DNA of 64,000 nt. Origin: Papilionanthe hookeriana x Papilionanthe teres (Eukaryota; Streptophyta; Magnoliopsida; Asparagales; Orchidaceae). Positions within the stretch are counted from its first letter, which is position 1. The number at the start of each line of letters is the position of its first letter. The notes under the pieces were generated by a model. It saw nothing but the letters and a program-made list of their open reading frames with translations. It was not told the DNA's origin and did no database searches. This document shows, piece after piece, positions 11,355-21,868 of the stretch. Where the stretch lies: positions 72,348,121 through 72,412,120 of the forward strand of contig CM040421.1 of assembly GCA_022702705.1 (NCBI GenBank), written 5' to 3'. The translations under genes were made by a program, and so were the position numbers.

Positions 11355-12455
11355 TTACAGCTCGTAGGGCTGCAAATTCTCTAGTTCTGGATCTGGCTGG
11401 AAGTAGACCGGAATTTTACTCTCGTCCATCCTCCTGAAAGTGATGGAGATCCGTTCGTATGGAACTCCTGGTATGCAATGCTTCGCCACATCTGCACCAT
11501 TTCCTTGTAGTACGAGGACAGAGCCTACCGGTAGAGGTATCTCCATCGGCACTCAGAATTCTCTGGGGCCAACTATCCGGAGTTCTGTCCCGAACATAAT
11601 GATGCATTGGTTGATGAAGGAAATGGTACAAAAGGGCCTTACAAAATCATGATGATCTATGTGAGGTGGAATGCAGTCTCCTTCTACATAGATGTTGATA
11701 ATACAACTATTCGGTATGCAATCAGCGGGTAGGACTCGCCAAGCCACCATCCTTCTTATCATTTTCTTAATTAGAACTGGCATTAGATCCACTTCATCGT
11801 AGCGGAGTATCCCTAGCGGATTTCCTTTCTTGTCATCAGCGAAGTTGTAACAACATCCAAATTGAATAGTAATCCTCCTCTTACCTCTTTTCCATTTCTT
11901 TGGCTCGGAGTAGGTCCTGCTACGTAATCATCCTGCACGACCTTGTTTCTTCAGCTCATTGACGTAGTCTACAATCTCTCTCTGCTCGTAGTGAGAGAAA
12001 ACATCTGTATGTAACTCTAGTCCTTCCAGGATGTTGACATATCTGCCTCTGATTCTCTGAAAGCATTCAAAATTCTGCTTCCGCATCCTCTGGATCATCT
12101 CCAATTCGTGCTTTGAAATTATCTGCAGCTGTCGGGGTCTAGTGACGTATTGTGGGATATATGGCTCCACACCTTCACACTCTCCTGGGATCGTCACTAT
12201 CTCAGGTGTAGGCTTTGTAGTAACCTTCTTCAGAACAACCTCTGCTATGGTGCTCCTGAGGACTGGCCTCCTTGGGGCAACTGCTACGGCCATCGGGGTT
12301 TCTTCCTTGTTCTGCTCTTTTGTTAATTTCTTCAGCATCTTAGCGATATGGCAATTCTTTTTTCTTCTCTGATTTGGGGTCAGGTTGGCTCTTCTTTCCC
12401 CCTGAATCTCGGTAGGAGCAGCACTGACAAGCTTTCCTTTTGCGAACATTATCAC
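11355..12455 (-). pseudogene. AlkB-type 2OG-Fe(II) dioxygenase (ALKBH9/10-like), two in-frame stops, inside retrotransposon E
   Basis: A single minus-strand frame of 366 codons, intronless, with TGA codons at 11928-11930 and 11553-11555 and no frame change. Residues 1-75 are basic (RRKKNCHIAKMLKK). From about residue 145 the sequence follows plant ALKBH9/10 proteins: LEGLELHTDVFSHYEQ, then RRITIQFGCCYNFADD. The Fe(II) ligands are H and D of PHIDHHDFVRPF (residues 265-267) and H of DVAKHCIPG (326). The 2OG-binding arginine lies in RISITFRR. In plants this family removes m6A from RNA. Host genes of this family have introns, so an intronless copy suggests an RNA intermediate. The frame opens only 11 bp from the LTR break at 12464 and uses GTG (a TAA lies three codons upstream), so the true start is probably deleted. 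An internal ATG occurs two codons in. Confidence 0.85.
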
Positions 12456-12463
12456 TGATTTTT

Positions 12464-15002
12464 ATGATCCATACCTTGGCTCTGAGAGGTGAAGCCTCAA
12501 TCAGAGATGCTCGGCACGTTCGTTAGAGTCCAAGGAGGCTAGGGATGAAGTCTAGAGCTGTGGTGAAATGCCTAGACTTGATTTCCACCATGCCCGATCA
12601 CAAAGCTTGGAGGCTGGAACAACTGGGTGGCCTGGAGAGGGGGCTTTCACTGGGGAACTCCTTCTCTACCTCTGGTGAAGGTGTGAGAGGAGTTAATTTG
12701 GATTTGGTGAAGAATTGGGGAGTGTCCTGTTTTTGGCCTGATTTTTAGCTGAGAAATTGGGCTCAGCTGGGGGGATTCAGGGCAGGAGAACAGTGGGGAT
12801 GAGCTTCTCTTGGCTAGGAGGAGTTCTGGAGTGATTTTGGCAGAGTTTCCTTAAGGTTAGGTTCAGCACCTTTCATGACCGAGAGGTGTGGTGTTTAAAT
12901 AGGCAGGGTTGGAGGGCTTCCCAGGGGCAATTAAGGGCTGGGATCAGTTGCCTAGGGGAGAAGAAGTAGAGCCATGAGGTCCAATTGGAATGGGACAGCT
13001 CAACAAACTGATTTTGAATTTTTGAATCAATTGGCACCTCTCAGCCTGGTGTTTTCCGGCGACTGGGGTGGCCGGCCGGCCAAGTTCAAGTCAGGCAGAA
13101 GTCAAGTGATGCCAGAGAGGTTGAGTGGTGGAATCAATTTGAGTACTTGATGGCTTTGGGGTGGAGATTTAGTGGATATTTGGAGTTTGGGTTAGGTGAG
13201 GCTAACATGGGTTTAGCCCTTGGTCCAAAGGCTAGATCTTTGCCCAAAGTGATTGGAGCTGGTCTTGAAGTCGATGGAGAGGTTTGGACGAGCTTAAATG
13301 GCTAGTTTTGAAGTTTAGGGAGGAGATTTGATAGTTTAAGAGTGAGGGAAATTTGATAAGAAGGGAGAAGGGAAGGGTCCCCTCCCCTTGCCCAATTTGG
13401 CAAATATTGACTTTGGTATGGCTATGGGATGATGCACATGCCATGTTATGCTATGTATGAGCCATTAGAAAGTTTCATGCAAAATGAATTAAAAGCTTTT
13501 ATGTATTTTGGGGATTTTGTGTCAACATGCTTAATTTGGTTAATGAGCCATGCATACATGCAATGCTTCATGTAATGCCATGGAATGGTGTTTTAAATAT
13601 CATGAGGTGATAGTATGATAAAAATATGTCATATGGGCTCACTTTTAAGCTTTTAAAATTTAATTAAGTGGGCTTTTCAAAATGCATAAGGGTATGGGCC
13701 TTTTAACATGCATGTGATGATTTGAAATTTTGAAGTCAAATATGGTATGACCAAATTGAATTGAAATTGATTGAAATTGGCTTTAGATATGTTGAAGTTT
13801 AATTGAAAATTATTTGGGAATTTTCGTGGGCCATAGGATTCAATTTGAAGAGGGTTTGGGCTTATGGGCCAAAATTGGGCTTTTTGGCCCAAGTGAATTT
13901 TAAGAGGGTTTTAGGCCAAAATTTTAAACAAATGAATGTTTGTTTTGGTATAGAAATGTGTTAGGCAAGTTTTGGAACAATTTTGAAGAAAGTTTGAGTT
14001 GATTTGGATTGGATTTGGGTATGTTTGGGTTCATGGGTGATTTAGGGCAAAAATGGGGTCTTGAGTGTTGAATTCAAATGTGAACCAAATTGGGCTTGGT
14101 TTTGGTTGAAATTGGTATTACAAATATTGAATTGAAGTTTAGGATTGAATTTGATCAAAATTGGGATCTATTGGGCTAGTTTGGCTTAACATTGGGTCCA
14201 TTTGGGTTAGGATTAGGTCAAATTGGGGATTTTGGCAAAAGTTGGCTAAATTGATAAAATTGGCCCATAGTGTAGTTGAAAAAAATGAAATTGGGAATAT
14301 TTGGATTTTTTTGGAATTTTTTGGGAATTTGTGGAATTTTTGGAATTTTGGGCCAAAAGGGTATTTTAGGGTATCAAGAGGTTATTTGGAGGGTATTGGG
14401 GTATTTTGGTGAATTTAAAATGTGGGGGTTGTTTTGAAATGATTTTAGGAATTTTGGGAATTTTGGGTAATTTTTGGAGGTTTTTGGAGAGTTTTGGGGT
14501 AGGCTCATGGCTATAGGGGTAGGCTTATGGATCTCAACCAAGTCTAACCACTTTGGGACCAAGCTTAGCCAAATGGTAACTGTTTTATGTTTCTTCACAT
14601 ATTGACCTTAGCCATCTTATTCAAAGATCAGTGGCTTCAGTTCAATTATGTGAGTTTCTTAAAGGGTGAAAGGGGCAAAGTTCAAAGTTTAGGGTTAGAG
14701 GGTAAAATGGCTTAGGAGTGTGTGTGTGTGCAGGAGAAGCTCAGGGCACCCAGGGTCACCCTAAATCCAAACAATCCTATAGGAACTCACTATTGATTGT
14801 CCATATGGTGATTTTAACCTTCCAAGGTGATTTAGAGGTTTGCAACCATCCAAGTGGGATCCCAAGAGGATTAAAGAAGTAGCTGAATTGCTAAAGGGTG
14901 GATCCCAATTCTAGTCCTCTAGGATAGTCAATGAGAAACCTTATGGCTAGATCCTAAGAAGCACTAAGGAGAGAAAAGACCTCACCAAAAATGAGGTCAA
15001 TA
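12464..15002 (-). repeat. Right (5') LTR of element E, truncated
   Basis: Near-identical to 6621-9154 from ATGATCCATACCTTGG to GAGGTCAATA. The last two bases are TA where the left copy has CA, consistent with a C-to-T change at the terminus. The roughly 4.5 kb that follow in the left copy are missing: homology ends abruptly at 12464 against the AlkB-bearing interior. This fits a deletion that took the inner part of the 5' LTR, the primer-binding site and any gag-pol. Confidence 0.8.
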
Positions 15003-15007
15003 ACACA
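15003..15007. repeat. Target-site duplication of element E, right copy (ACACA)
   Basis: Follows GGTCAATA, the right end of E, and is followed by GTCTTCATTAAATTC, which continues the pol sequence of element A. Confidence 0.8.
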
Positions 15008-15960
15008 GTCTTCATTAAATTCAAATTTAGCTTATTTTTCCAATAAATGACAAAGAGGTTTAGTAATTTTAGAAAAATCCTTTATATATCTTCTATAGAA
15101 TCCAACATGTCCTAGAAAACTTCTCACATCAATAACAGTAGTAGATGGTTGCAGTTCAGCAATAATTTTCACTTTTGCTTGATCAACTTCCATCCCTTTT
15201 TATGAAATTTTGTGACCAAGTACAATGCCTCCTGTGACCATAAATTGACATTTTTCCCAGCTAAGAACTAGTTTGTTTCTTCACATCTTTTCAGAACTTT
15301 GGAAATATTTTCCAAACAAGATTCAAAAGAATTTCCAAAAACTGAAAAATCGTCCATAAATATTTCAATTCCTTTGTCAATCAAATCACAAAATACAAAC
15401 ATCATACATCTTTGAAAAGTTGCAGGTGCATTACATAAACTGAAAGGCGTCTTCTAAACGCAAATGTTCCATAAGGACTTGTAAATGTTGTTTTCTCTTG
15501 GTCCTCAGGAGCGACAGGTAATTGATGATAACCAGAATATTCATCCAGGAAACAGAAATATGAGTGTCCAACTAATTTATCAAGCATTTGATCCAAGAAA
15601 GGTAAAAGAAAATGATCCTTTCTAGTGACGTTATTTAATTTCCGATAATCAATGCAAATTCGCCATCCAGTAACTTGTCTTTTAGGAATTAGTTCATTTT
15701 TATCAATGACAATGACAGTTACTCCTCCTTTCTTCGGAACAAAATGAATAGGACTCACCCATTGACTATCCGAAATAGGATAAATAATTCCAGCATCTAA
15801 CCATTTTAAAATTTCTTTTTAACAACCTCTTTCATGAAAGGATTTAATCTTCTTTGAGGTTCAATAGTAGGTTTAAAATCTTCTTCCATTAAAATCCTAT
15901 ACATACAGATGGAAGGGCTTATTCCTCTTATATCAGCAATAGTCAAACCAAAAGCTTCCT
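15008..15960 (-). pseudogene. Reverse transcriptase of element A (frameshifted)
   Basis: RNA-dependent DNA polymerase. The longest open part (15402-15758) starts MSPIHFVPKKGG and contains ICIDYRKLN, LDQMLD and YCFLDEYSGYHQ-type motifs of Ty3/gypsy RT (FCFLDEYSG here; the usual residue is G in FLDGYSG). After FAFRR the frame is lost near 15445, where related copies read MPFGLCNAPA. The catalytic box FMDDFSVFG is still readable near 15340-15370 in another frame. Sequence upstream to about 15960, carrying the EPQRRLNP motif, is also out of frame. Non-functional as it stands. Confidence 0.8.
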
Positions 15961-16010
15961 TATAATTCTTTAACACTCCTATTAATTTTTCTTCTTGATC
16001 TAAGCTTAGT

Positions 16011-18461
16011 TTAGAAGAAATAATAACGAAGCAAAGTTAATGAATTTCCAAGAAAAGCATACTTTAAATGTGCGAGTAACATTTTTAATTCCAGTTTTGA
16101 GGCTTTTTTAATCGAGGGTAAAAGTATATCATTTTGAGTTATGTCTAAAATTTCCCAGTTATCTTTAATATAATGAGTTTCTTTAGATAATTCTTCTTCT
16201 TTTAATTCTTCATTTTCGTCAGTTAATAATTCAATTTTTTCTTCAGAAATGACTTTACATTTTTCTTGATAATGTTTTTCAATTATATCATCAATAATTT
16301 CCATTTGATAGCATTTTTCTTTGTCATGGTACTTCATTGATTTAAGGACATTGAATTTAATCTCTTGATCATTAACTCTCATAGTTAATTCTCCTTTTTG
16401 CACATCTATCATAGCCCGTCCGGTAGCTAGAAAAGGTCTCCCTAAAATAATAGGTATTTCTTTATCTTCTTCCATATCAAGTACGATGAAATCCACGGGG
16501 AAAATAAATTTATCCACTTTAAAAAGAACATCCTCTATAACTCCTTTAGGGTAAGTGATAGATCTATCAGCTAACTGAAGGGTTACAGTGGTGGGAGAAA
16601 TCTCTCCTAAATTCAACCTTCGAAAAATAGAAAATGGCATAAGATTAATACTTGCTCCTAAATCACATAAAGCATTTTCAGAAAATTTTTCTCCAAAAGC
16701 ACAATGTATAGTAAAACTTCTAAGATCTTTAAGTTTCTGAGGTAATTTTTTTTGAATTATTGCACTACATTCTTCACTTAATGCAACAGTTTCAAAAGCT
16801 TCAAATTTTTGTTTCTTACTTAAAATATCCTTCATAAATTTTACATAAGTTGGCATCTGTTCCAAAGCTTCAGCAAAAGGTATGTTAATGGTAAGTTTCT
16901 TAAAAACTTCAAAGAACATAGAAAATTGATGATCAAGCTTCTGCTGTTTTAGTCTTTGAGGAAAAGGTGGTGGTGGTTTTTCAACTTCCACATTAATAGG
17001 AATAACAGTCTGATCTTTACTAGGAGAAGGAGTTTCTTTAGGTTTTTCTATCTCTTCGATCTCAATCTCATTTTCAATTTCATCCTGAATTCTTTCTTTT
17101 AATTGCTTTCCACTTCTAAGTTGTACAGCTTTAGCATGTTCATGTTTTTTTCCAGTTTCTTTTGGATTGATTTCAACATTACTAGGAAGTGTTCCTGGAG
17201 GTCTGTAATTAATTAAATTAGTGATTTGTCCCATTTGATTCTCAATATTACGAATAGCAGTGTTTTGATTTTGTAATTGATTACTCAGTTGTATAATTAA
17301 TTCTTCTATAGATAACTTTTTCTGTTGATTATTAAATCCAGGATGTTTATAGTTTGAATTTACTTGATTGTTACAATTTCCAGTTGGATGAGATTGATTA
17401 TTACCCCATTGTTGTTGTGAATTATTCCAGTTAAAATTGGGGTGATTTTTCCATCTAAGATTATAATAATTTGAATAAGGGTTATTTTTACTAGCAATAG
17501 CTTGTAAAGTTTCAATAGTTTGAGAATCTTCAATATTAGCAGAGTTGTTATGTGATATATTAATAGCAAAATTATCTAATTTCTTAGATATTGCAGCCAC
17601 TTGTGAAGCTAAGATAGAAAAGGCTTCGTTATCATGAATACTTGTCATTCTTTTAGGATTAACCCTTTCAGAAGGCCATTGAAAATTATTGTTAGCCATT
17701 TCTTCAATTAAAGTATAAGCTTCTTCAAATGATTTAGCCATTAAAGAACCTCCAGCGACAGCATCAATAATTGAATTCAGTGATCCAATAAGTCTGTTAT
17801 AAAATGTTTGAATAAATAACCAATCAGGTAAAGCATGATGAGGACACTTTCTTAATAGTTCTTTAAATCTTTCCCAAGTTTCATAAATTGTCTCCCCATC
17901 AAATTGACTAAATAAAGTAATATCATTTCTTAATTTAGCAGTTTTAGAAGGAGGAAAATATTTAGCAAGGAATTTTTATGTCATTTCAGCCCATGTTTTA
18001 ATAGAACCTATTGCTGATGAGTTCAACCACATCTTTGCTTTATCTCTTAAAGAGAAAGGAAAGAGTCTAAGTCTAACAACATCATCAGAAACATTGTTAT
18101 ACTTAAAGGTAGCACAAAGTTCTAAAAAACTAGCAAGGTGTAAATTTGGATCCTCATTTGGTGTTCCCCCAAATTGATTATTTTGAATCACTTGAATAAT
18201 AGACGGTTTAAGCTCAAAAGAATTAGCATCTACAGCAGGTATTTGAATACTATTATGAAGTTCATCAACTGTAGGGTTAGCATAATCCCTTAATAGTTTA
18301 TAAACATTTTGTTCATTAATTTCAATTGGATTCTGTAAATTGTTATGTAAATTAGCCATCTCTTGATATTTTTGAATTTGTTTTCCTTTTTTAATTCTTC
18401 TTACAGTTCTTTCTAATTCAAAATCTAAAGGTAATAATCCTTCAGATCCAGAACTACGCAT
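16011..18461 (-). pseudogene. gag-protease of element A (one in-frame stop)
   Basis: Gag forms the virus-like particle and the aspartic protease matures the polyprotein. The frame starts MRSSGSEGLLPLDFELERT at 18461. The capsid core includes LRLFPFSLRDKAKMWLNS and, after a TAA at 17976-17978, a PPSKTAKLRND segment. The same frame resumes and runs open to 16011. A Gln/Asn-rich stretch (about 17250-17600) lies where a nucleocapsid zinc knuckle would be, but no CCHC motif was seen. The protease segment is CDLGASINLMPFSIF near 16650, with ILGRPFLATGRAMIDV near 16420. DLG replaces the more common D-S/T-G, as in the other copies here. A single stop over 2.4 kb makes this the best-preserved gag in the window. 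Confidence 0.85.
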
Positions 18462-18615
18462 AAAAAGTAAATAAAAAGTAAAATATCAAGAAATAAAATC
18501 TCTACATACTTTTTTTTTAATTTTGTTTTTATAAATGTTTTTGTATTTTATATTTTTGTATTCTGACAATAAAAGAAATAAATAAAATAAAATATTTAAA
18601 ATCTAAAAATTTGCC

Positions 18616-18633
18616 TCCCCGGCAACGGCGCCA
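18616..18633 (-). other. Primer-binding site of element A (tRNA-Asp)
   Basis: On the minus strand TGGCGCCGTTGCCGGGGA, the exact complement of the 3' end of plant tRNA-Asp(GUC), lies six bases inside the LTR end GGTCA. It primes minus-strand cDNA synthesis. Confidence 0.92.
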
Positions 18634-18639
18634 AAAACT

Positions 18640-20380
18640 TGACCTGACTGCAAATAACACGGTAATTTATGCTTCCAAAAATATGTTATAACCAATACTT
18701 TGACCCAAATAATAGCGGCTAGTGTATATAAATATTATTTTATTGAAAATATTTTACACACTAGAGGTACTACGCAAGTATACGTATCGTTTCAAGTAAT
18801 ATAGGGCTTTAAATAAAGACCCCGGTATCGATCCCACGAGGAGGTTTATAGATTTTTAAATATTTTAATTTTATTTTTATGTATTTCTTTTAAAATTACA
18901 AATTTAATATTTAATTTACTAAATGCAGAAATAAAGCAGTACTAAAATAATGAGTGATGTAAATAATAATAAACAAACAACTTTCTTCCTTTCAATTAAT
19001 CCAAGACTTTTTAGATAATGTAATATTCGTAGAGAATATAAATTTATGGTATTGTGCCAAATAGAAGCATTCCTATTCCTTACCTTCGCTCGATAGTATA
19101 AAGAACATTGGCTAATCTATATATCAGGTATGGATGTATTGTTAGTAGAATGGGTTAATCTAGGCTCACAATACTAGATGTCCAAGGGTGGCTATGGTCG
19201 GCCCTACAAGTGACCGGTTCCCTTTCTATGAACCAAATTAAAAGAATTTAGTCTGTCACTCTAAAAACTTATTAATTTTATGCCCATTGAATAATATTTT
19301 CTAATTTATTTGCACTTCACCTTGAATAACCCACACAAGGCCTTCGACAACCCAAGGATTCATGTGATATCTACTAGTTAAGAATTCATCTCCTTTTAGG
19401 TCTCAAAATTCTTCAACAGATTTTAACAACTTAAATGGCCAATTTAAATAGTAAATTAAGATCCGTTATTAATATCATCGCAATATTTAAACATATTTAG
19501 TTTTTAATTCTCCAACGAATTTTATATTATCTTATTTATCTTTTCATAATTGAAAGGAGAAAGTAAAGTAACTACTCAGAACACATTGAATTTAAATAAC
19601 AAAACATATAAATAAAACTTTGAATCAAATTACAAATACTTATCTCAAGTGTTTTTCCAACTGAACCTCTAATTCCTTCTGACTCCAAACCGAAATAGAC
19701 TTCAAAAGCACCAACTTTTCCAAACTCTCAATACAAACTCTAAATAAAATAAACTCACTAATTTATGAAGACTAAAAGTGTGGCCCTATATTTAAAATTA
19801 TCTCTCTGGTTGGGGGGGCTCTTTTCTGTAGAAATGGCCTCCTATTTATAGGCTTCAAGGGTTCCCTAAAGCACCTCTTCAAAATGTGTCCAAGTTCAAT
19901 GAATCTTCTAGAAACTGTGTCTGGCGCCTGATTCTAGCGCCTAGGCGCCGGACTCCGCGTCCAGTTCTTCGCACCTCTTCACTTTGGATCGCACCTCTTC
20001 GCGATCAAAACCGTTTCCAAGCGTCTAGATACAATGTATCACATGTCCTATAATCCAGGAATAACTGCCAATCTTCTAGAAGGTCCAATAACCGCTCTAA
20101 CCGTCAAAATAACTGCCCAAAGTACTTACAAAATCGTAACTGTTTTGGTATCGAGCTGGCACTTAGGCGCCGGATTCTGGTGCCTAGGCGCCAGACCCAT
20201 TATTTTGGCAATTTTGCATTTTGGCTCCATTTTTGCTCCTTTTTTTATCCTTTTTTCCTTCTGGAATATTTTTGCATCACCTATATCCGAAAACACAAAA
20301 ATACCTTTCATTAAAGCATAATATCCTTAAAAATTTAATAAAAATCAAGGCATAAAAATAGGTATTTTTTCATGGATCAA
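18640..20380 (-). repeat. 5' LTR of element A
   Basis: 1741 bp, TGACC...GGATCA on the plus strand. On the minus strand it has a TATA box CCTATAAATAG (19842-19852). Upstream of that in U3 are three copies of GCACCTCTTC (19871, 19971, 19991) and two pairs of GC-rich palindromic motifs (19923/19944 and 20165/20186). The inner border is fixed by the primer site, and the outer border by loss of similarity with LTRs B and F. Confidence 0.85.
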
Positions 20381-20980
20381 GGCGCAGTAGACAATTGTGA
20401 TACTCCATTCATCCAGTTGTGCATACTTGAAGAAGATATAATTCTATATGGTTTTGAAGATGGGATGATATTTTATAACAAATAACAACTTTAATGTGTA
20501 TTAAATGGATGGTCCATTATTAAAAATATTAAGTATTGAAAGACATCACATAATAAAAAGGGCTAACCGTACAATGTGTGCAATACGATAACTCAACACG
20601 TCCCTGTTATTAGCGGCTACATACGAGGACCCATCCAATTATGTAGATCAGTCATTTAAATTTTACTTCAAGATTTATTTTTCATTACATAGGTACTATT
20701 TTTTTACAAAAACTCAATTTTAAGCCAAAAGAAATTAGTAGACGTATGGAGTCTAAACATAATGTTGTATTACCTATTTCAAAGCCAAAGATGCACATAG
20801 AATGGCGATAAAGTTAATATTCCATATGAGAAGTCTTACTTTTCTTTGTTTCATATGATGGAAGTCGTGTGTGACTATACATGAACCTGTCTATAGAATA
20901 CTAGGTAGCAACATTACATGCTTTAATTATCACCCATGTATCATTTCTTATGCTTAAATGTTTTATCCTAACTAAAAATT

Positions 20981-20999
20981 AAAGTTTGGGGGGAAATTT
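20981..20999 (+). other. Second polypurine tract of element D
   Basis: AAAGTTTGGGGGGAAATTTT lies about 0.87 kb before the 3' LTR. Element C has AAGTTTGGGGGAGGGAAAAA on its own coding strand at the equivalent distance (35540-35560). Confidence 0.5.
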
Positions 21000-21857
21000 T
21001 AAAAACAGAAAATTTTTCAAAAACCTAAAACTTTATTTATTCTCAAGTATACTTAAAATTAATTTAATTTTTTATTGAAAATAATTATGTATATGAAGTT
21101 ATATTAGGGGAACAAAATTTTGAATATAGAAATGAATAAGATAATTTAGTTAAAATTTATAGTAATAATGAAAAATTTAAAGTTAGAATTTTCTTAGTAA
21201 AGAAGTGTTAAATATAGTTAAACTATCTTTAGTAAGAAATGTTGTATTTTTGGATAAATAGAAGATTTGACTTTTATTCTTCAAAGCTTAAATTTCTTTT
21301 ATTGAGGAGTAATTTTCAAATACTATTTTTATGATTTTTAAGTGAAAGATGTATATCAGGCCTTTATTTTAAATGAAATGGTGGAATTCAAAATCATTAA
21401 AGGCCTATCCAGATACAGTAATCCTTGCCTTACAAAAAAAAGTATGTGAAAAGGGAGGAGAAGCTTGAGGATTTAATGGTCTAATCAAAAATTGGTTCCA
21501 TAACTAAAGTATAAGATATAAGTTCTGAGAAAATATATAGCTTAAGGTTATAATATAGTAAGTAAAATTATTTTCAAATAAAGATTTTTAAGTGAGAAAA
21601 ATAAGTGTGTGAATCCTATATTTTGAAGAATCTACAAGTAATTCTGAATTAGATAGAAGCCTATATTTTACATTATCTTTTACCTAAGAACTTTCTAAAT
21701 TTTAAGTTGGCCTTAATTACTGAAATTTTTTCTAAATTTGACTATTTCATTTCTAGAACAAAATTTTATTACCTTCCTAAGAAACTCATTACATAATTTG
21801 TATGCTAAAATTTTCTATGTGATTAAGAGTCACTTGAGAACAAGTAAAATTTTAACT

Positions 21858-21868
21858 TTGGGGGATTT
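21858..21868 (+). other. Polypurine tract of element D
   Basis: TTGGGGGATTT directly precedes the LTR start TGATACAC. It has the same form and position as the tract of element C (34655-34666, opposite strand). Confidence 0.75.

Larger units (their letters stand above)
2061..15002 (-). mobile_element. Element E: non-autonomous LTR retrotransposon carrying an AlkB-type reading frame
   Basis: A 12.9-kb insertion in element A bounded by TGTGGGCAG and GGTCAATA, with a 5-bp ACACA duplication. Two direct repeats of about 2.53 kb (6621-9154 and 12464-15002) are the shared parts of its LTRs. The left LTR runs on to 2061, while the right one is truncated at 12464. The interior (9155-12463) has no gag or pol: it holds a GGGGG tract, a tandem array, a small ORF and an AlkB-like frame. 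Minus orientation is inferred from the frame's strand, from the array lying next to the 3' LTR as in plant Tat/Ogre-type elements, and from the G-tract abutting the LTR. No primer-binding site was found, probably because a deletion removed it with gag-pol. Confidence 0.75.
15003..20380 (-). mobile_element. Element A, 5' half: LTR, primer site, gag, protease, RT
   Basis: Reading leftward from 20380: 5' LTR (20380-18640), a six-base spacer, an 18-bp primer site matching tRNA-Asp, gag-protease as one long frame with one stop, then RT broken by frameshifts up to the E insertion. Its 3' half is 1-2060. Its outer edge at 20380 abuts the 3' region of plus-strand element D, so A inserted into D. The tRNA-Asp primer and gag/PR motifs fit the Athila lineage. 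Confidence 0.85.

Noticed and set aside
12142..12372. Plus-strand ORF opposite the AlkB frame
   Set aside because: It is a shadow of the minus-strand AlkB-like frame, whose motifs are unambiguous.
18616..18633. tRNA-Asp gene 3' end
   Set aside because: Only the 18-base 3' segment is present, next to an LTR end. It is the primer-binding site, not a tRNA gene.
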